From Loktanella sp. 3ANDIMAR09 (GTDB lineage Bacteria; Pseudomonadota; Alphaproteobacteria; Rhodobacterales; Rhodobacteraceae), in the NCBI RefSeq assembly GCF_001420005.1, contig NZ_LJAK01000013.1:29209-93208 (forward strand): a stretch of 64,000 nucleotides of DNA. Reading direction: 5' to 3'. Below, piece by piece: positions 44,902-53,225 of this stretch (within the stretch, counting starts at the first letter, position 1; every line of letters begins with the position of its first letter). Made by a program: the position numbers and the translations under genes. The notes beneath the pieces were generated by a model. That model was not told where the DNA came from. It searched no databases and saw only the letters and a list, made by a program, of their open reading frames with translations.

Positions 44902-45434
44902 TCCTCGGGCATGCGGCGACGACGCTGGTCGCAAAGCGCGCGGCACCCGACATGCCTTGGTGGCTTCTCTTGGTCAGTGCCTTCCTGATCGACATCGCAA
45001 TGTTCACTTTCGTCGGGCTCGGCATCGAAACGATGGAGCCGACGGGCGGAAGACCGAGCCTGTCAAACGCCATCGTCGACATGACGTTCAGCCACGATCT
45101 TGTCCCCCAGATCGGCTGGACGCTGCTGGCGGGGGCAATCGCCTTCGTGGTTTCGGGGCGGCGCCTGTTCGCGCTGATCGCCATGGCTTTGTCATTGGGC
45201 CACTGGCTGGGCGACCTCGTGGCGGGCTACGGTCATTTCGTGTTCGGCCCCGACAGTCATCCGATCGGGACGGACTGGTACCACCTGAACCTGGCCGCGG
45301 CACTGACATTCGAGGCTGCCCTCGGTGTCCTTTGCGTCTTTCTTTTCACGCGCGGTAAATCCTACTCGCCAAGCGCGCAGATAGGGCTCTACGGGCTTTT
45401 CGGGGTCTTGCCCTTTGCTTTCCTTGTCATCTGA
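44898..45434 (+). CDS. Integral membrane protein, unknown function
   Basis: A 178-residue protein with four or five helices (WWLLLVSAFLIDIAMFTF, IGWTLLAGAIAFVV, FALIAMALSLGHWLGDL, LTFEAALGVLCVFLF, YGLFGVLPFAFLVI). Polar positions include HAATT near the start, SHDL and LGHWLGD, reminiscent of YdjM/metal-dependent hydrolase-like membrane proteins, but the resemblance is weak. It overlaps the isochorismatase-family gene by four bases. Confidence 0.6.
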   Translation: MILGHAATTLVAKRAAPDMPWWLLLVSAFLIDIAMFTFVGLGIETMEPTGGRPSLSNAIVDMTFSHDLVPQIGWTLLAGAIAFVVSGRRLFALIAMALSLGHWLGDLVAGYGHFVFGPDSHPIGTDWYHLNLAAALTFEAALGVLCVFLFTRGKSYSPSAQIGLYGLFGVLPFAFLVI

Positions 45435-45547
45435 CTGCAACGCTTGCACCATTCAGCGCAGCATCGGCGGGTCTGACCGTATCACCCGCGAGGTCCGCCG
45501 TTCGCAACTTACCGGACCAGATCGCACGAAAAATGACCGGAGACCCC

Positions 45548-46942
45548 ATGACCGAAGCCCGCGCCGTTTTCCTCGAGGGCAACCTCTTTCGCCACATCAC
45601 GGTGATGGCGCTGACCTCGTCAGTGGGACTGATGGCGGTCTTCGCGGTCGACTTCATCGACATGGTCTTCATCGCGATGCTGGGGAATGCGGAACTGGCC
45701 GCGGCGGTCGGCTATGCGGGCGCGATCCTGTTTTTTACCACATCTTTCGGTATCGGCATGGCGATTGCGGCGGGCGCACTGGTGGCCCGGGCGCTGGGAC
45801 AGGGCGACGGGGACCTGGCCCGCGCACAGGCCGCAGCAGCGCTTGTCTGGGGTGTCGTCTTTGGCAGCATCTTCGCGGCTGCCGTCTGGTTCAACCTTGT
45901 GCCGCTTGCGGCGCTCATGGGGGCCACGGGCGAGACTTTGGACCTTGCAGTGCGCTACCTGCAGATCATCGTGCCCAGCCTGCCCTTCCTGATCGTCGGG
46001 ATGGTGGGTGGCGCAATCCTGCGCGCGCACGGCGACGCACGCCGCGCAATGATGGCGACGGTCTGGGGCGCGCTGGTCAACGCAATCCTCGACCCGATCC
46101 TGATCTTCGGACTGGGACTCGACCTCACGGGTGCGGCACTGGCCAGCGTGGCGGCGCGGCTGGTGATCGCGGGCACGGCGCTGATCCCGATTTTCCGCCA
46201 CCACGGCGGGCTGGTGCGGCCAGGAGTGTCAGAAATGCGGGTCGCCTTCGTGCCCATCCTGACCATCGCCGGGCCCGCGATCCTGACCCAACTGGCCACA
46301 CCGTTGGGACAGGCCGTCGTGACCCGCGCCATGGCCGGTTTCGGCGAGGCGGCGGTTGCGGGCATGGCCATTGTCAGCCGGATGACACCGGTGGCCTTCG
46401 GCGTCATCTTCGCCCTTTCGGGGGCCATCGGACCGGTCATCGGCCAGAACTTCGGCGCGGGGCGCATGGACCGGGTCCGGCAAGCATACCGCGACGGCCT
46501 GATCTTCTGCGGGCTGTTCACCGTGGCAATGACCGCGATCCTCTTTGTCCTGCGGGGGCCCATCATCGCGTTGTTCGGGGCCGAGGGGGTGACGCGCGAC
46601 CTGATCGTGCTGTTCTGCGGTCCACTGGCGCTGGCGTTCTTCTTCAACGGCGTGATTTTCGTCGCCAACGCGGCCTTCAACAACATGGGCCATCCTTTCA
46701 GGTCTACCTGGATCAATTGGGGGCGGCATACGCTGGGAACCGTGCCGTTCGTTCTGGCGGGCGGCGCGATGTTCGGTGCGGCTGGGGTGCTGATCGGGCA
46801 AGCGGCGGGCGGCGTGATCTTTGCCGGCGTCGCCGCCGTGATGGTGCGGCGCATGATGAATGGTGATACCGGCGCGCCCGTTCAGGAGGGGCCATTCGAC
46901 CGCCAGGCGCGGCTGATGAGCCTGATGCACCGTCGCCGCTGA
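45548..46942 (+). CDS. MATE-family multidrug exporter
   Basis: A 464-residue protein with twelve helices in two related halves. The N-terminal MALTSSVGLMAVFAVDFIDMVFIAMLG and the half-repeat TQLATPLGQAVVTRAMAGFGEAAVAGMAIVSRMTP are typical MATE elements. ATG 45548 has GGAG five bases ahead; an upstream ATG at 45533 lacks it. These proteins export cationic drugs or metabolites with Na+ or H+. The final residues, RQARLMSLMHRRR, are basic and cytoplasmic. Confidence 0.9.
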   Translation: MTEARAVFLEGNLFRHITVMALTSSVGLMAVFAVDFIDMVFIAMLGNAELAAAVGYAGAILFFTTSFGIGMAIAAGALVARALGQGDGDLARAQAAAALVWGVVFGSIFAAAVWFNLVPLAALMGATGETLDLAVRYLQIIVPSLPFLIVGMVGGAILRAHGDARRAMMATVWGALVNAILDPILIFGLGLDLTGAALASVAARLVIAGTALIPIFRHHGGLVRPGVSEMRVAFVPILTIAGPAILTQLATPLGQAVVTRAMAGFGEAAVAGMAIVSRMTPVAFGVIFALSGAIGPVIGQNFGAGRMDRVRQAYRDGLIFCGLFTVAMTAILFVLRGPIIALFGAEGVTRDLIVLFCGPLALAFFFNGVIFVANAAFNNMGHPFRSTWINWGRHTLGTVPFVLAGGAMFGAAGVLIGQAAGGVIFAGVAAVMVRRMMNGDTGAPVQEGPFDRQARLMSLMHRRR

Positions 46943-47297
46943 TCCGGCCTACAAGGCGTCGAACGGCCGATCTCTGCCGTGACAGCGTCCTGTTTGAACT
47001 CGTCCGTAAACCGTATTTCCTTACTCATATCCGTCTCTCCTTGGTTCCGAAATTACCAAGCAAAACGTCTACAAATCCAGGGGCACCTCACTCGGCAATT
47101 ATGCTGGGGCGATCAACAAACACGAGCTTGATTGGCGATATCGGTAGGTGTTTTTGTTGAGGCGGCTTCAGAAATCTGTCTGAGAACGTCTCTCAATTTC
47201 GTGGATGGCCTCATTCCTTCACCCTCGCTCCATACTGGCACAGGATCATTGTCCGACAGAACAAATTCAAATAGCTTGATGTGAAGGGGAGGACATC
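46943..47297. other. Intergenic region with an IS fossil
   Basis: It contains the IS3-family fragment at 46970-47090 and then 200 bases of rather AT-rich sequence with no gene. An ATTCA followed eight bases later by GATGTGA at 47265-47284 loosely resembles the SoxR-type operators further downstream; I rate that as weak. Confidence 0.5.
46970..47090 (-). mobile_element. IS3-family element remnant (5' end with orfA start)
   Basis: On the minus strand a terminal-repeat-like TGAGGTGCCCCTGGATTTG begins at 47090. A good ribosome binding site, GGAGAGACGG, and ATG 47028 follow. The first codons read MSKEIRFTDEFKQDAV, the recognised N-terminus of IS3-family orfA transposases. The reading frame then loses similarity around 46975, at the edge of the MATE gene's 3' flank. 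Only the 5' end survives, so the element is inactive. Confidence 0.8.
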
Positions 47298-48215
47298 ATG
47301 AATATCACACGACGCAGCATCTTAAAGGCCGCCGCCTGCATGCCGATCTCGGCCTTAGCTTGGCCGAATTCAGCGATCGCACAGATTCAAATCGGTCAGG
47401 CAACTTTAACGACGGCAAGTGACGGACATCTGATCCTCCCGAGAGGTTTTGTCTTTGACGCGATGCCACAGGAAAATCTGGCAGAGGTGCTTTCGGATTT
47501 CAGCCTTGGTGCCGAGCAGCTGGAACCTGAGTGCAATCTGACCCTCTATCAAGACGGCACCAGAACGGTCCTGTTCGATGCGGGCTCCGGGCCCGATTTC
47601 ATGCCGACCGCAGGAACGATCCAAAATAGCCTGTCAGCAATGGGGATCGCGCCAGAGGATATCACGCATCTGGTTTTCACCCATGCACACCCTGACCATA
47701 TCTGGGGGACATTGGATGATTTTGGCGACCCACTCTTTGCCAATGCCTCACACATGATGGGTCGGGCGGAATGGGATTATTGGTGGGACCCGCAAACCGT
47801 GGATACCATCGGGACAGCGCGCCAGACCTTTGCCGTTGGTGCGAAAAACCGGATGTCCGTCTTGCAGGATCGGTTTGAGTTCTTTGAGGATGGTCAAGAA
47901 ATCTTGCCGGGTATTCAGGCTGTCTCGAGTCCCGGTCATACACCGGGACACATGAGTTTCGAGATCCGTCAGGGCACGCAGGCCGTCCTCGTGACCGGCG
48001 ATGCCATCGGCAATCATCATGTCGCATTTCGCAGGCCGATGTGGCCCAGCGGATCGGACCAGGATGCAAAACTGGCGATCGCGACCCGCCAGCGGCTGTT
48101 TGACCGGATTATGACAGACGATCTGGCCATCGCAGGATTTCATCTGCCAAATGGCGGCATGGGCCGGGTCGATGTCATAGGCGACGGTTACGAATTCGTG
48201 CAGGATCCGACATGA
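47298..48215 (+). CDS. Exported metallo-beta-lactamase-fold hydrolase (SoxG/SoxH-like)
   Basis: A 305-residue protein with a twin-arginine-like signal (NITRRSILKAAACM, cleaved near SAIAQ). The zinc site THAHPDH (His129, His131, Asp133, His134) is intact, and SSPGHTPGHMSF and VTGDAIGNH add the other ligands. It lies just upstream of a second MBL-fold gene with a four-base overlap, at the edge of the sox region. Sox clusters often carry such genes, with roles in thiol-ester or persulfide hydrolysis suggested but unproved here. Confidence 0.75.
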   Translation: MNITRRSILKAAACMPISALAWPNSAIAQIQIGQATLTTASDGHLILPRGFVFDAMPQENLAEVLSDFSLGAEQLEPECNLTLYQDGTRTVLFDAGSGPDFMPTAGTIQNSLSAMGIAPEDITHLVFTHAHPDHIWGTLDDFGDPLFANASHMMGRAEWDYWWDPQTVDTIGTARQTFAVGAKNRMSVLQDRFEFFEDGQEILPGIQAVSSPGHTPGHMSFEIRQGTQAVLVTGDAIGNHHVAFRRPMWPSGSDQDAKLAIATRQRLFDRIMTDDLAIAGFHLPNGGMGRVDVIGDGYEFVQDPT

Positions 48216-49156
48216 AACGGTTTTTCGCACTCGCGCTGATCGCGTCGCCGGCGTTTGCCAGCGAGGATATCGCAGACCAATATCCCGCATCGCCGCTGTA
48301 TTCCAAACCGGTCGAGGTCATCCCGAACGTCTGGTCGGCAATCGGGGCCACCGCACCGCCCACCTACGACAACGCTGGCCACAACAATAACCTCAGCTTT
48401 GTTGTGACCGGCGATGGCGTGATCGTGGTGAATGGCGGCGCGTCTTATCAATTGGCAGAGGCGTTGCACGCCGAAATCCGCGTGGTCACAGACCAGCCTG
48501 TCAAGCTGGTGATCAACGAGAACGGTCAGGGCCATGCCATGCTGGGCAATGCCTATTGGGCGACGCAAGACGTGCCGATTCTCGCCCATGTTGACGCGGC
48601 CGCCCATTTTGAACGCGACGGCGCACAAACACTTCAGCAGCATCAGACGGTGCTGAAAGAGCGTGCAGACGGAACCGTCCTGACGCCACCGACAGAGACC
48701 TTTGACAACAACCGCACCATCGAGATGGGCGATATGACGATCGAGGTCCTGCACCTTGGTCCAGCGCACGGTCCAGGTGATACGCAGGTTTGGCTACCGG
48801 ATCAGGGCCTTGTCATTGCTGGGGACATTGCTTTCCACGAACGCATGCTGCCGATCTTTGCCGATACGAATACGCGCGACTGGGTCGAAACCTGGGAAAC
48901 CGCGTTCGAGCCGTTGGGGGCAACCTATGTCATCCCGGGCCACGGGCATCCCACAAACATGGATCAGGTCCGGCGATATACGCATGACTACCTTGTCTAT
49001 CTGCGCGCCCGTATCGCGGAACATATCGACGCGGGCGGTGATCTGGCGGGTGCATACTATGTCGATCAGTCGCCTTACGTTGGACTGGATACGTTCGAGG
49101 AATTGGCAACCAAGAACGCTGGTCGGGTTTACGAACAGATGGAGTTTGAATTTTGA
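48212..49156 (+). CDS. Exported MBL-fold protein with degenerate zinc motif (SoxH-like)
   Basis: A 314-residue protein with a signal peptide (MKRFFALALIASPAFA). The fold is recognisable from VVNGGAS, AHGPGDTQVWLPDQGLVIAGD and VIPGHGHPTN. In the place of HxHxDH it has ENGQGH at residues 103-108, so only the last His remains. Related SoxH/quinoprotein-relay metallohydrolases normally keep the motif. A broken rhodanese gene begins at its stop. It may have lost hydrolase activity or use another metal set. Confidence 0.75.
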   Translation: MKRFFALALIASPAFASEDIADQYPASPLYSKPVEVIPNVWSAIGATAPPTYDNAGHNNNLSFVVTGDGVIVVNGGASYQLAEALHAEIRVVTDQPVKLVINENGQGHAMLGNAYWATQDVPILAHVDAAAHFERDGAQTLQQHQTVLKERADGTVLTPPTETFDNNRTIEMGDMTIEVLHLGPAHGPGDTQVWLPDQGLVIAGDIAFHERMLPIFADTNTRDWVETWETAFEPLGATYVIPGHGHPTNMDQVRRYTHDYLVYLRARIAEHIDAGGDLAGAYYVDQSPYVGLDTFEELATKNAGRVYEQMEFEF

Positions 49157-49559
49157 GGCGCATCGCGGCGTTGCTGGCTTGCGCCTGTCCCGTCTCGGTC
49201 GCTGCAGACGCGCTGCAAGAGGCACTGCAGGACTATTCGGAATTTGCCCCGTATGACGCCGGTATCATCTTGCCATAGCAGTTGACCAAAGACGTCTGGG
49301 CGGACGTTCATTTCATCGACGTGCGCCGGGCCGAGGATTTCGCGACCGCCACGATCCCCAGCGCAACCCACATTGAATGGCGCGACATTTTCGGACAGGC
49401 GGCCCGACTGGCGACGAATGAAAAAGTCGTGCTGTTCTGCAATACCGGTGCGCTGTCAGCACAGGCGGCTTTTGGGCTGCGGGCCTTGGGGCAGATAACG
49501 TGCTGGTGTCGCAGACAGGGTTTGATGGCTGGCAGCAGACAGCTGCATACCGACCATAG
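49153..49559 (+). pseudogene. Rhodanese-like gene, inactivated
   Basis: Starting with TTG at 49153, a signal peptide (RRIAALLACACPVSVAA) and DYSEFAPYDAG lead to an in-frame TAG at 49276-49278. After it the frame continues as a rhodanese domain: WADVHFIDVRRAEDFATATI, then VVLFCNTGALS with the active-site Cys. Near 49488-49491 a single base is missing from a G run; shifting frame there restores ADNVLVSQTGFDGWQQ and a stop at 49557. Two independent lesions make this a pseudogene. Confidence 0.85.
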
Positions 49560-49560
49560 G

Positions 49561-50778
49561 TTATTGCGCGGCGACGCTGACCCGCGCCAGATTGCACTGT
49601 GTCCACAAATCCTCCAGCGCGTCCACAAGGCGGTCAATATCGCCCGGCGTGTGAACCGGTGACGGTGTGATCCGCAGACGCTCTGTGCCTTTTGGCACGG
49701 TCGGGTAATTGATCGGCTGGATATAGATTCCGTGGTCGTGCATCAGCAGATCGCTGATGTATTTGCACTTGTTCGCATCACCGACCATGACCGGGATGAT
49801 ATGGCTGGGGTTGTCGATATGCGGCAGACCAATCGCGTCCAACCGTGCCCGCACCTCGGCGACATTGGCCTGATGCCGGGCACGTTCCACACCACTGACC
49901 TTGAGGTGTTTGATGGACGCCGTGGCGCCCGCCGCGACGGCAGGTGGCAGGGCTGTCGTAAAGATAAAGCCGCTGGCAAAGGACCGGACGAAATCACATA
50001 GTTCTGCACTGGCGGCGATATAGCCGCCCATCACGCCGAATGCCTTGCCCAAGGTGCCTTCGATCACCGTGATCCGGTCCATCAGACCTTCACGTTCGGC
50101 CACACCGCCGCCGCGTGGACCATAAAGCCCGACGCCATGCACCTCATCCAGATAGGTCATGGCACCATAGCGGTCGGCAAGGTCACAGATGTCGGCGATG
50201 GGTGCGATGTCGCCGTCCATCGAATAGACGGATTCAAAGGCAATCAGCTTTGGCGTGTCCGCCGGAAGTGCTGCGAGTTTCTGTTCCAGATCAGCGACAT
50301 CATTGTGCTTCCAGATCATCTTGGCCGCGCCGGAATGACGAATGCCCTCGATCATCGACGCATGGTTCAGCGCATCCGATAGCACCACGCAGCCGGGAAT
50401 GCGCGCGGCAAGGGTGCCAAGGGCCGCCCAATTTGACACATAACCAGACGTGAACAGCAACGCGTCCGCCTTGCCGTGCAGATCGGCAAGCTCGGCCTCC
50501 AGCGCCACATGGGCGTGGGTGGTGCCCGAAATATTGCGCGTGCCCCCTGCCCCTGCGCCGGTGCTATCAAGGGTGTCATGCATGGCGGCAAGCACCTTGG
50601 GGTGCTGCCCCATGCCAAGGTAGTCATTGGAACACCAGATGGTCACCTGCTCCGGGCCGGTATGACAGCGTGCTTGCGGGAAATTGCCCCGCTGACGTTC
50701 CAGTTCGGCAAACGTGCGATAGTTGCCCTGATCGCGCAGACGGTCGAGTTCGGATCGAAAGTAGCCGTCGTAATCCAT
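49561..50778 (-). CDS. hemA: 5-aminolevulinate synthase
   Basis: A 405-residue PLP enzyme of the C4 heme pathway. [21 protein letters not shown] starts it; [38 protein letters not shown] and the PLP-lysine motif [13 protein letters not shown] lie in order, with [14 protein letters not shown] after it. Its ATG shares a base with the stop of the DUF302 gene, joining it to the sox operon on the same strand. Heme is needed for SoxX, SoxA, SoxD and SoxE. A second hemA may exist elsewhere. Confidence 0.96.
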   Translation of the reverse strand: MDYDGYFRSELDRLRDQGNYRTFAELERQRGNFPQARCHTGPEQVTIWCSNDYLGMGQHPKVLAAMHDTLDSTGAGAGGTRNISGTTHAHVALEAELADLHGKADALLFTSGYVSNWAALGTLAARIPGCVVLSDALNHASMIEGIRHSGAAKMIWKHNDVADLEQKLAALPADTPKLIAFESVYSMDGDIAPIADICDLADRYGAMTYLDEVHGVGLYGPRGGGVAEREGLMDRITVIEGTLGKAFGVMGGYIAASAELCDFVRSFASGFIFTTALPPAVAAGATASIKHLKVSGVERARHQANVAEVRARLDAIGLPHIDNPSHIIPVMVGDANKCKYISDLLMHDHGIYIQPINYPTVPKGTERLRITPSPVHTPGDIDRLVDALEDLWTQCNLARVSVAAQ

Positions 50779-51215
50779 CAGAAAGCCGTCGCCTCGGTCA
50801 CGATCTCGGACAAAAGGGTCTGCACCGCCTGCATCGGACCCTCGGGATAGCTGCGGTGCCCGATGGTCACGTCACCGCCCTGATCCGCGACAAAGATGCC
50901 GTAGGGACAATGGACGATATTCATCGGGTCCGCTTCCATCACCTGACGACTGACCACGGCAGAGCAAAAGACAAAGATCTCGGCCGCGTCAAAGATCATC
51001 GTGTCGCTGCCAACGTCACCACCGGTGCGGTTCAGCATCTCACCCACATGACTGACGTAGTCGATTACAAGACCCTTGTTCACGATGGCATTTTCAACGG
51101 CAAATGTGGCGTCGTCGAAACTGCCGTCGAAAGGCGTCGTCACGACCTCTTGCGCTGTTGCGACGCTCGCCAACGGCAAAGCCGCCGCGACCGATAATAT
51201 TTTCAGGATACGCAT
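50778..51215 (-). CDS. Periplasmic DUF302 protein
   Basis: A 145-residue protein with a signal peptide ([21 protein letters not shown]) and a DUF302 domain: [30 protein letters not shown] and later [31 protein letters not shown]. Two cysteines could bind metal or form a disulfide. DUF302 genes occur often in sox clusters, but their role is unknown. It is 58 bases downstream of soxF. Confidence 0.85.
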   Translation of the reverse strand: MRILKILSVAAALPLASVATAQEVVTTPFDGSFDDATFAVENAIVNKGLVIDYVSHVGEMLNRTGGDVGSDTMIFDAAEIFVFCSAVVSRQVMEADPMNIVHCPYGIFVADQGGDVTIGHRSYPEGPMQAVQTLLSEIVTEATAF

Positions 51216-51244
51216 GATGTATCTTCCGTTTTAAGCGGATGCCC

Positions 51245-51262
51245 CGGCCCATGATTGGGCCG
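51245..51262 (-). promoter_or_regulatory. Hairpin between soxF and the DUF302 gene
   Basis: CGGCCCA (51245-51251) and TGGGCCG (51256-51262) form a perfect stem with a TGAT loop. No T-run follows on the minus strand, so it may be an mRNA-stability or processing element rather than a terminator. Confidence 0.4.
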
Positions 51263-51273
51263 AGGCAGATCAG

Positions 51274-52542
51274 TCAGGCTTGGCCGAACATGTCTTCGGT
51301 GATGGCCTGATACCAGCCAACGGATTCGTCATAGGTTTCTTCGCGCACCTCTGCCGTCTCATTCGTCTGACTGACAAAGGTGTCGAGTGCGACGATTTCC
51401 GTCTCACCTGCCTCGTAGGTCGCGCCGACCTTGACGCCATCGTCGGTATCGATCAGCGACCAACAGGTGTTCGAGAAGCGCGCCGGGAACACGGTCGACC
51501 CCGTCAGGGCACCGCGCACCGCATTGGCACAGACCTTGGCCTGGCTGTTGGCGGCAAAGCCCGATTTCGGCATGGCACCCTGTGCGGCCGCGTCGCCCAG
51601 AACGTGAATGTTTTCGTCCATGGTCGACGACAGATCCGTCGGGTTGACCGGTGCCCAGTTCCCCTCTGTCAGGCCCGCAGCTTCTGCGATCAGACCTGCT
51701 TTTTGGGCGGGGATGACGTTGCAGACATCGACTTTTTGCACATCGCCGTCGATATCGACCGTCATTTCATCGGGGTTGACGCTGACGTTGCCGCCACCGA
51801 AATCAGGCCCGATCCGTTCGATCATGCCGGGGTAATGCTTTTGCCAACCTTCGACAAACAGCGCCTGCTTGGAAAACCCTTCCTTGGGATCAAGGATCAG
51901 GATCTTGGCTGTCGGGTTTTCCGCTTTCAGCTTGTGCGCCACCATCGACACCCGTTCATACGGGCCCGGCGGACAGCGATACGGGTTCGGCGGGGCGATC
52001 ATGGCAAACGTCCCGCCCTGCGGCATCGCTTCGACCTGGGCCTTGAGCAATTCGGTCTGGCTGCCGCCCTTGTAGGCGTGCGGCATGGCATTCTGGGACG
52101 CGACCGACCAGCCAGGAACGGCGTCGTCGATAAAGTCGATGCCGGGCGACAGGATCAAACGGTCGTAGGGCAACGATCCACCTGACGCGAGCGCCACCGT
52201 CTTGGCATCGCGGTCCACACCGATCACCCAATCATGGACGACATTGATACCGAATGCAGAGGCCAGCGTGCCGTAGCTGTGTGCGATGCTTTGCAGATCG
52301 CGGAGCCCGCCGATGTAGAGGTTCGAGAAAAAGCACGTGTAGTAGGTCCGCGAAGGTTCGATCAGCGTGACGTCAATGGCGCCATCACTGTCCTTGGCGA
52401 TATAGCGCGCGGCGGTTGCACCGCCTGCGCCGCCGCCGACCACGACGACCCGCGGTTTGCCTTGTGCGCGCACCATGGGGGCTGCCAGGGCCCCTGCCGC
52501 CGCGATGGATGAGCCCAGAAACAGGCGTCTGTTAAGTGTCAT
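51274..52542 (-). CDS. soxF: Flavocytochrome c sulfide dehydrogenase flavoprotein subunit
   Basis: A 422-residue FAD enzyme with a twin-arginine signal (LNRRLFLGSSIAAAGALAA). The dinucleotide fold VVVGGGAGGATAARYI is near residue 33, and cysteines occur at YYTCFFSN, YRCPPGPYERV and NTCWSL, where the sulfide-reactive pair of FCSD is expected. It works with the cytochrome SoxE in the periplasm to oxidise sulfide. soxE lies 26 bases upstream. Confidence 0.93.
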   Translation of the reverse strand: MTLNRRLFLGSSIAAAGALAAPMVRAQGKPRVVVVGGGAGGATAARYIAKDSDGAIDVTLIEPSRTYYTCFFSNLYIGGLRDLQSIAHSYGTLASAFGINVVHDWVIGVDRDAKTVALASGGSLPYDRLILSPGIDFIDDAVPGWSVASQNAMPHAYKGGSQTELLKAQVEAMPQGGTFAMIAPPNPYRCPPGPYERVSMVAHKLKAENPTAKILILDPKEGFSKQALFVEGWQKHYPGMIERIGPDFGGGNVSVNPDEMTVDIDGDVQKVDVCNVIPAQKAGLIAEAAGLTEGNWAPVNPTDLSSTMDENIHVLGDAAAQGAMPKSGFAANSQAKVCANAVRGALTGSTVFPARFSNTCWSLIDTDDGVKVGATYEAGETEIVALDTFVSQTNETAEVREETYDESVGWYQAITEDMFGQA

Positions 52543-52568
52543 CTCTCTCTCCCTTTGGTATGCATTGG

Positions 52569-53225
52569 TTACTCAGCATTCTCGAAATAGGCGGCCAAGG
52601 CAGCGATCTCTTCGTTCGAGAGGCGACTGGCCATCATGGTCATGACGGGATGGGTAATGGCCCCTTGCTTGTAGGCCTGCATGACGGTGACAAAGGCGTC
52701 ACGCGAACGTCCCGTGATCGCAGGTATGCCCTCCCCCGCGTCACGCGCGTGGCACGCGGTGCAATCACCCGACAGATATTCGCCGTAGGCCGGATCACCC
52801 TTTAGCGCGAGTATTTCGGCGTCGACGGCAAACCCGACATTTGCGGACTGGCTTGTCAGAAAAGCGATCAACGTCGCCCGTTCCTGCGGATCCGCCATCC
52901 CGCCATATCCCATGGATGTGCGCGGGACTGTGCCGGACGGATCGGTCAAAAACGCATCGAGCGTTTCCGTGGTCCAGACCAACCCGTCCGCGCCCGCAGC
53001 GTCCATCGCAGGCGAATAGAGGTAGCCATCCAGCCCCGCCGCCTGCCGCCCGATCAAATCGTTCAGATGTGGGCCCACGAGATTGTCCGCGTCGGGTCCC
53101 AACTGGTGGCAGGCAATGCATTGCTGATACAGCCCCTCGCCATCCGATTCCTGGGCCAGGACGGGTTCGGCCAGCAATGAACCAGCCAGAACCGTAAGTG
53201 GGATCGCCTTATTCGGCACTCGCAT
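52569..53225 (-). CDS. soxE: Diheme cytochrome c partner of SoxF
   Basis: A 218-residue protein with a signal peptide and two CxxCH motifs, CIACH at 36-40 and CTACH at 155-159, each in a class I cytochrome domain with a methionine downstream (TSMGYGG, PVMTMMAS). ATG 53225 lies within the end of soxD (17-base overlap), so translation is coupled. It accepts electrons from SoxF. Confidence 0.9.
   Translation of the reverse strand: MRVPNKAIPLTVLAGSLLAEPVLAQESDGEGLYQQCIACHQLGPDADNLVGPHLNDLIGRQAAGLDGYLYSPAMDAAGADGLVWTTETLDAFLTDPSGTVPRTSMGYGGMADPQERATLIAFLTSQSANVGFAVDAEILALKGDPAYGEYLSGDCTACHARDAGEGIPAITGRSRDAFVTVMQAYKQGAITHPVMTMMASRLSNEEIAALAAYFENAE

Noticed and set aside
47265..47284. Third SoxR operator before the first MBL gene
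   Set aside because: ATTCA is followed after eight, not seven, bases by GATGTGA, which shares only part of GATTATGTT. Too weak to list as a site.
49282..49662. A separate rhodanese gene starting at TTG 49282
   Set aside because: No ribosome binding site, the signal peptide lies before the TAG, and the frame is lost at the G run. Better explained as one broken gene.
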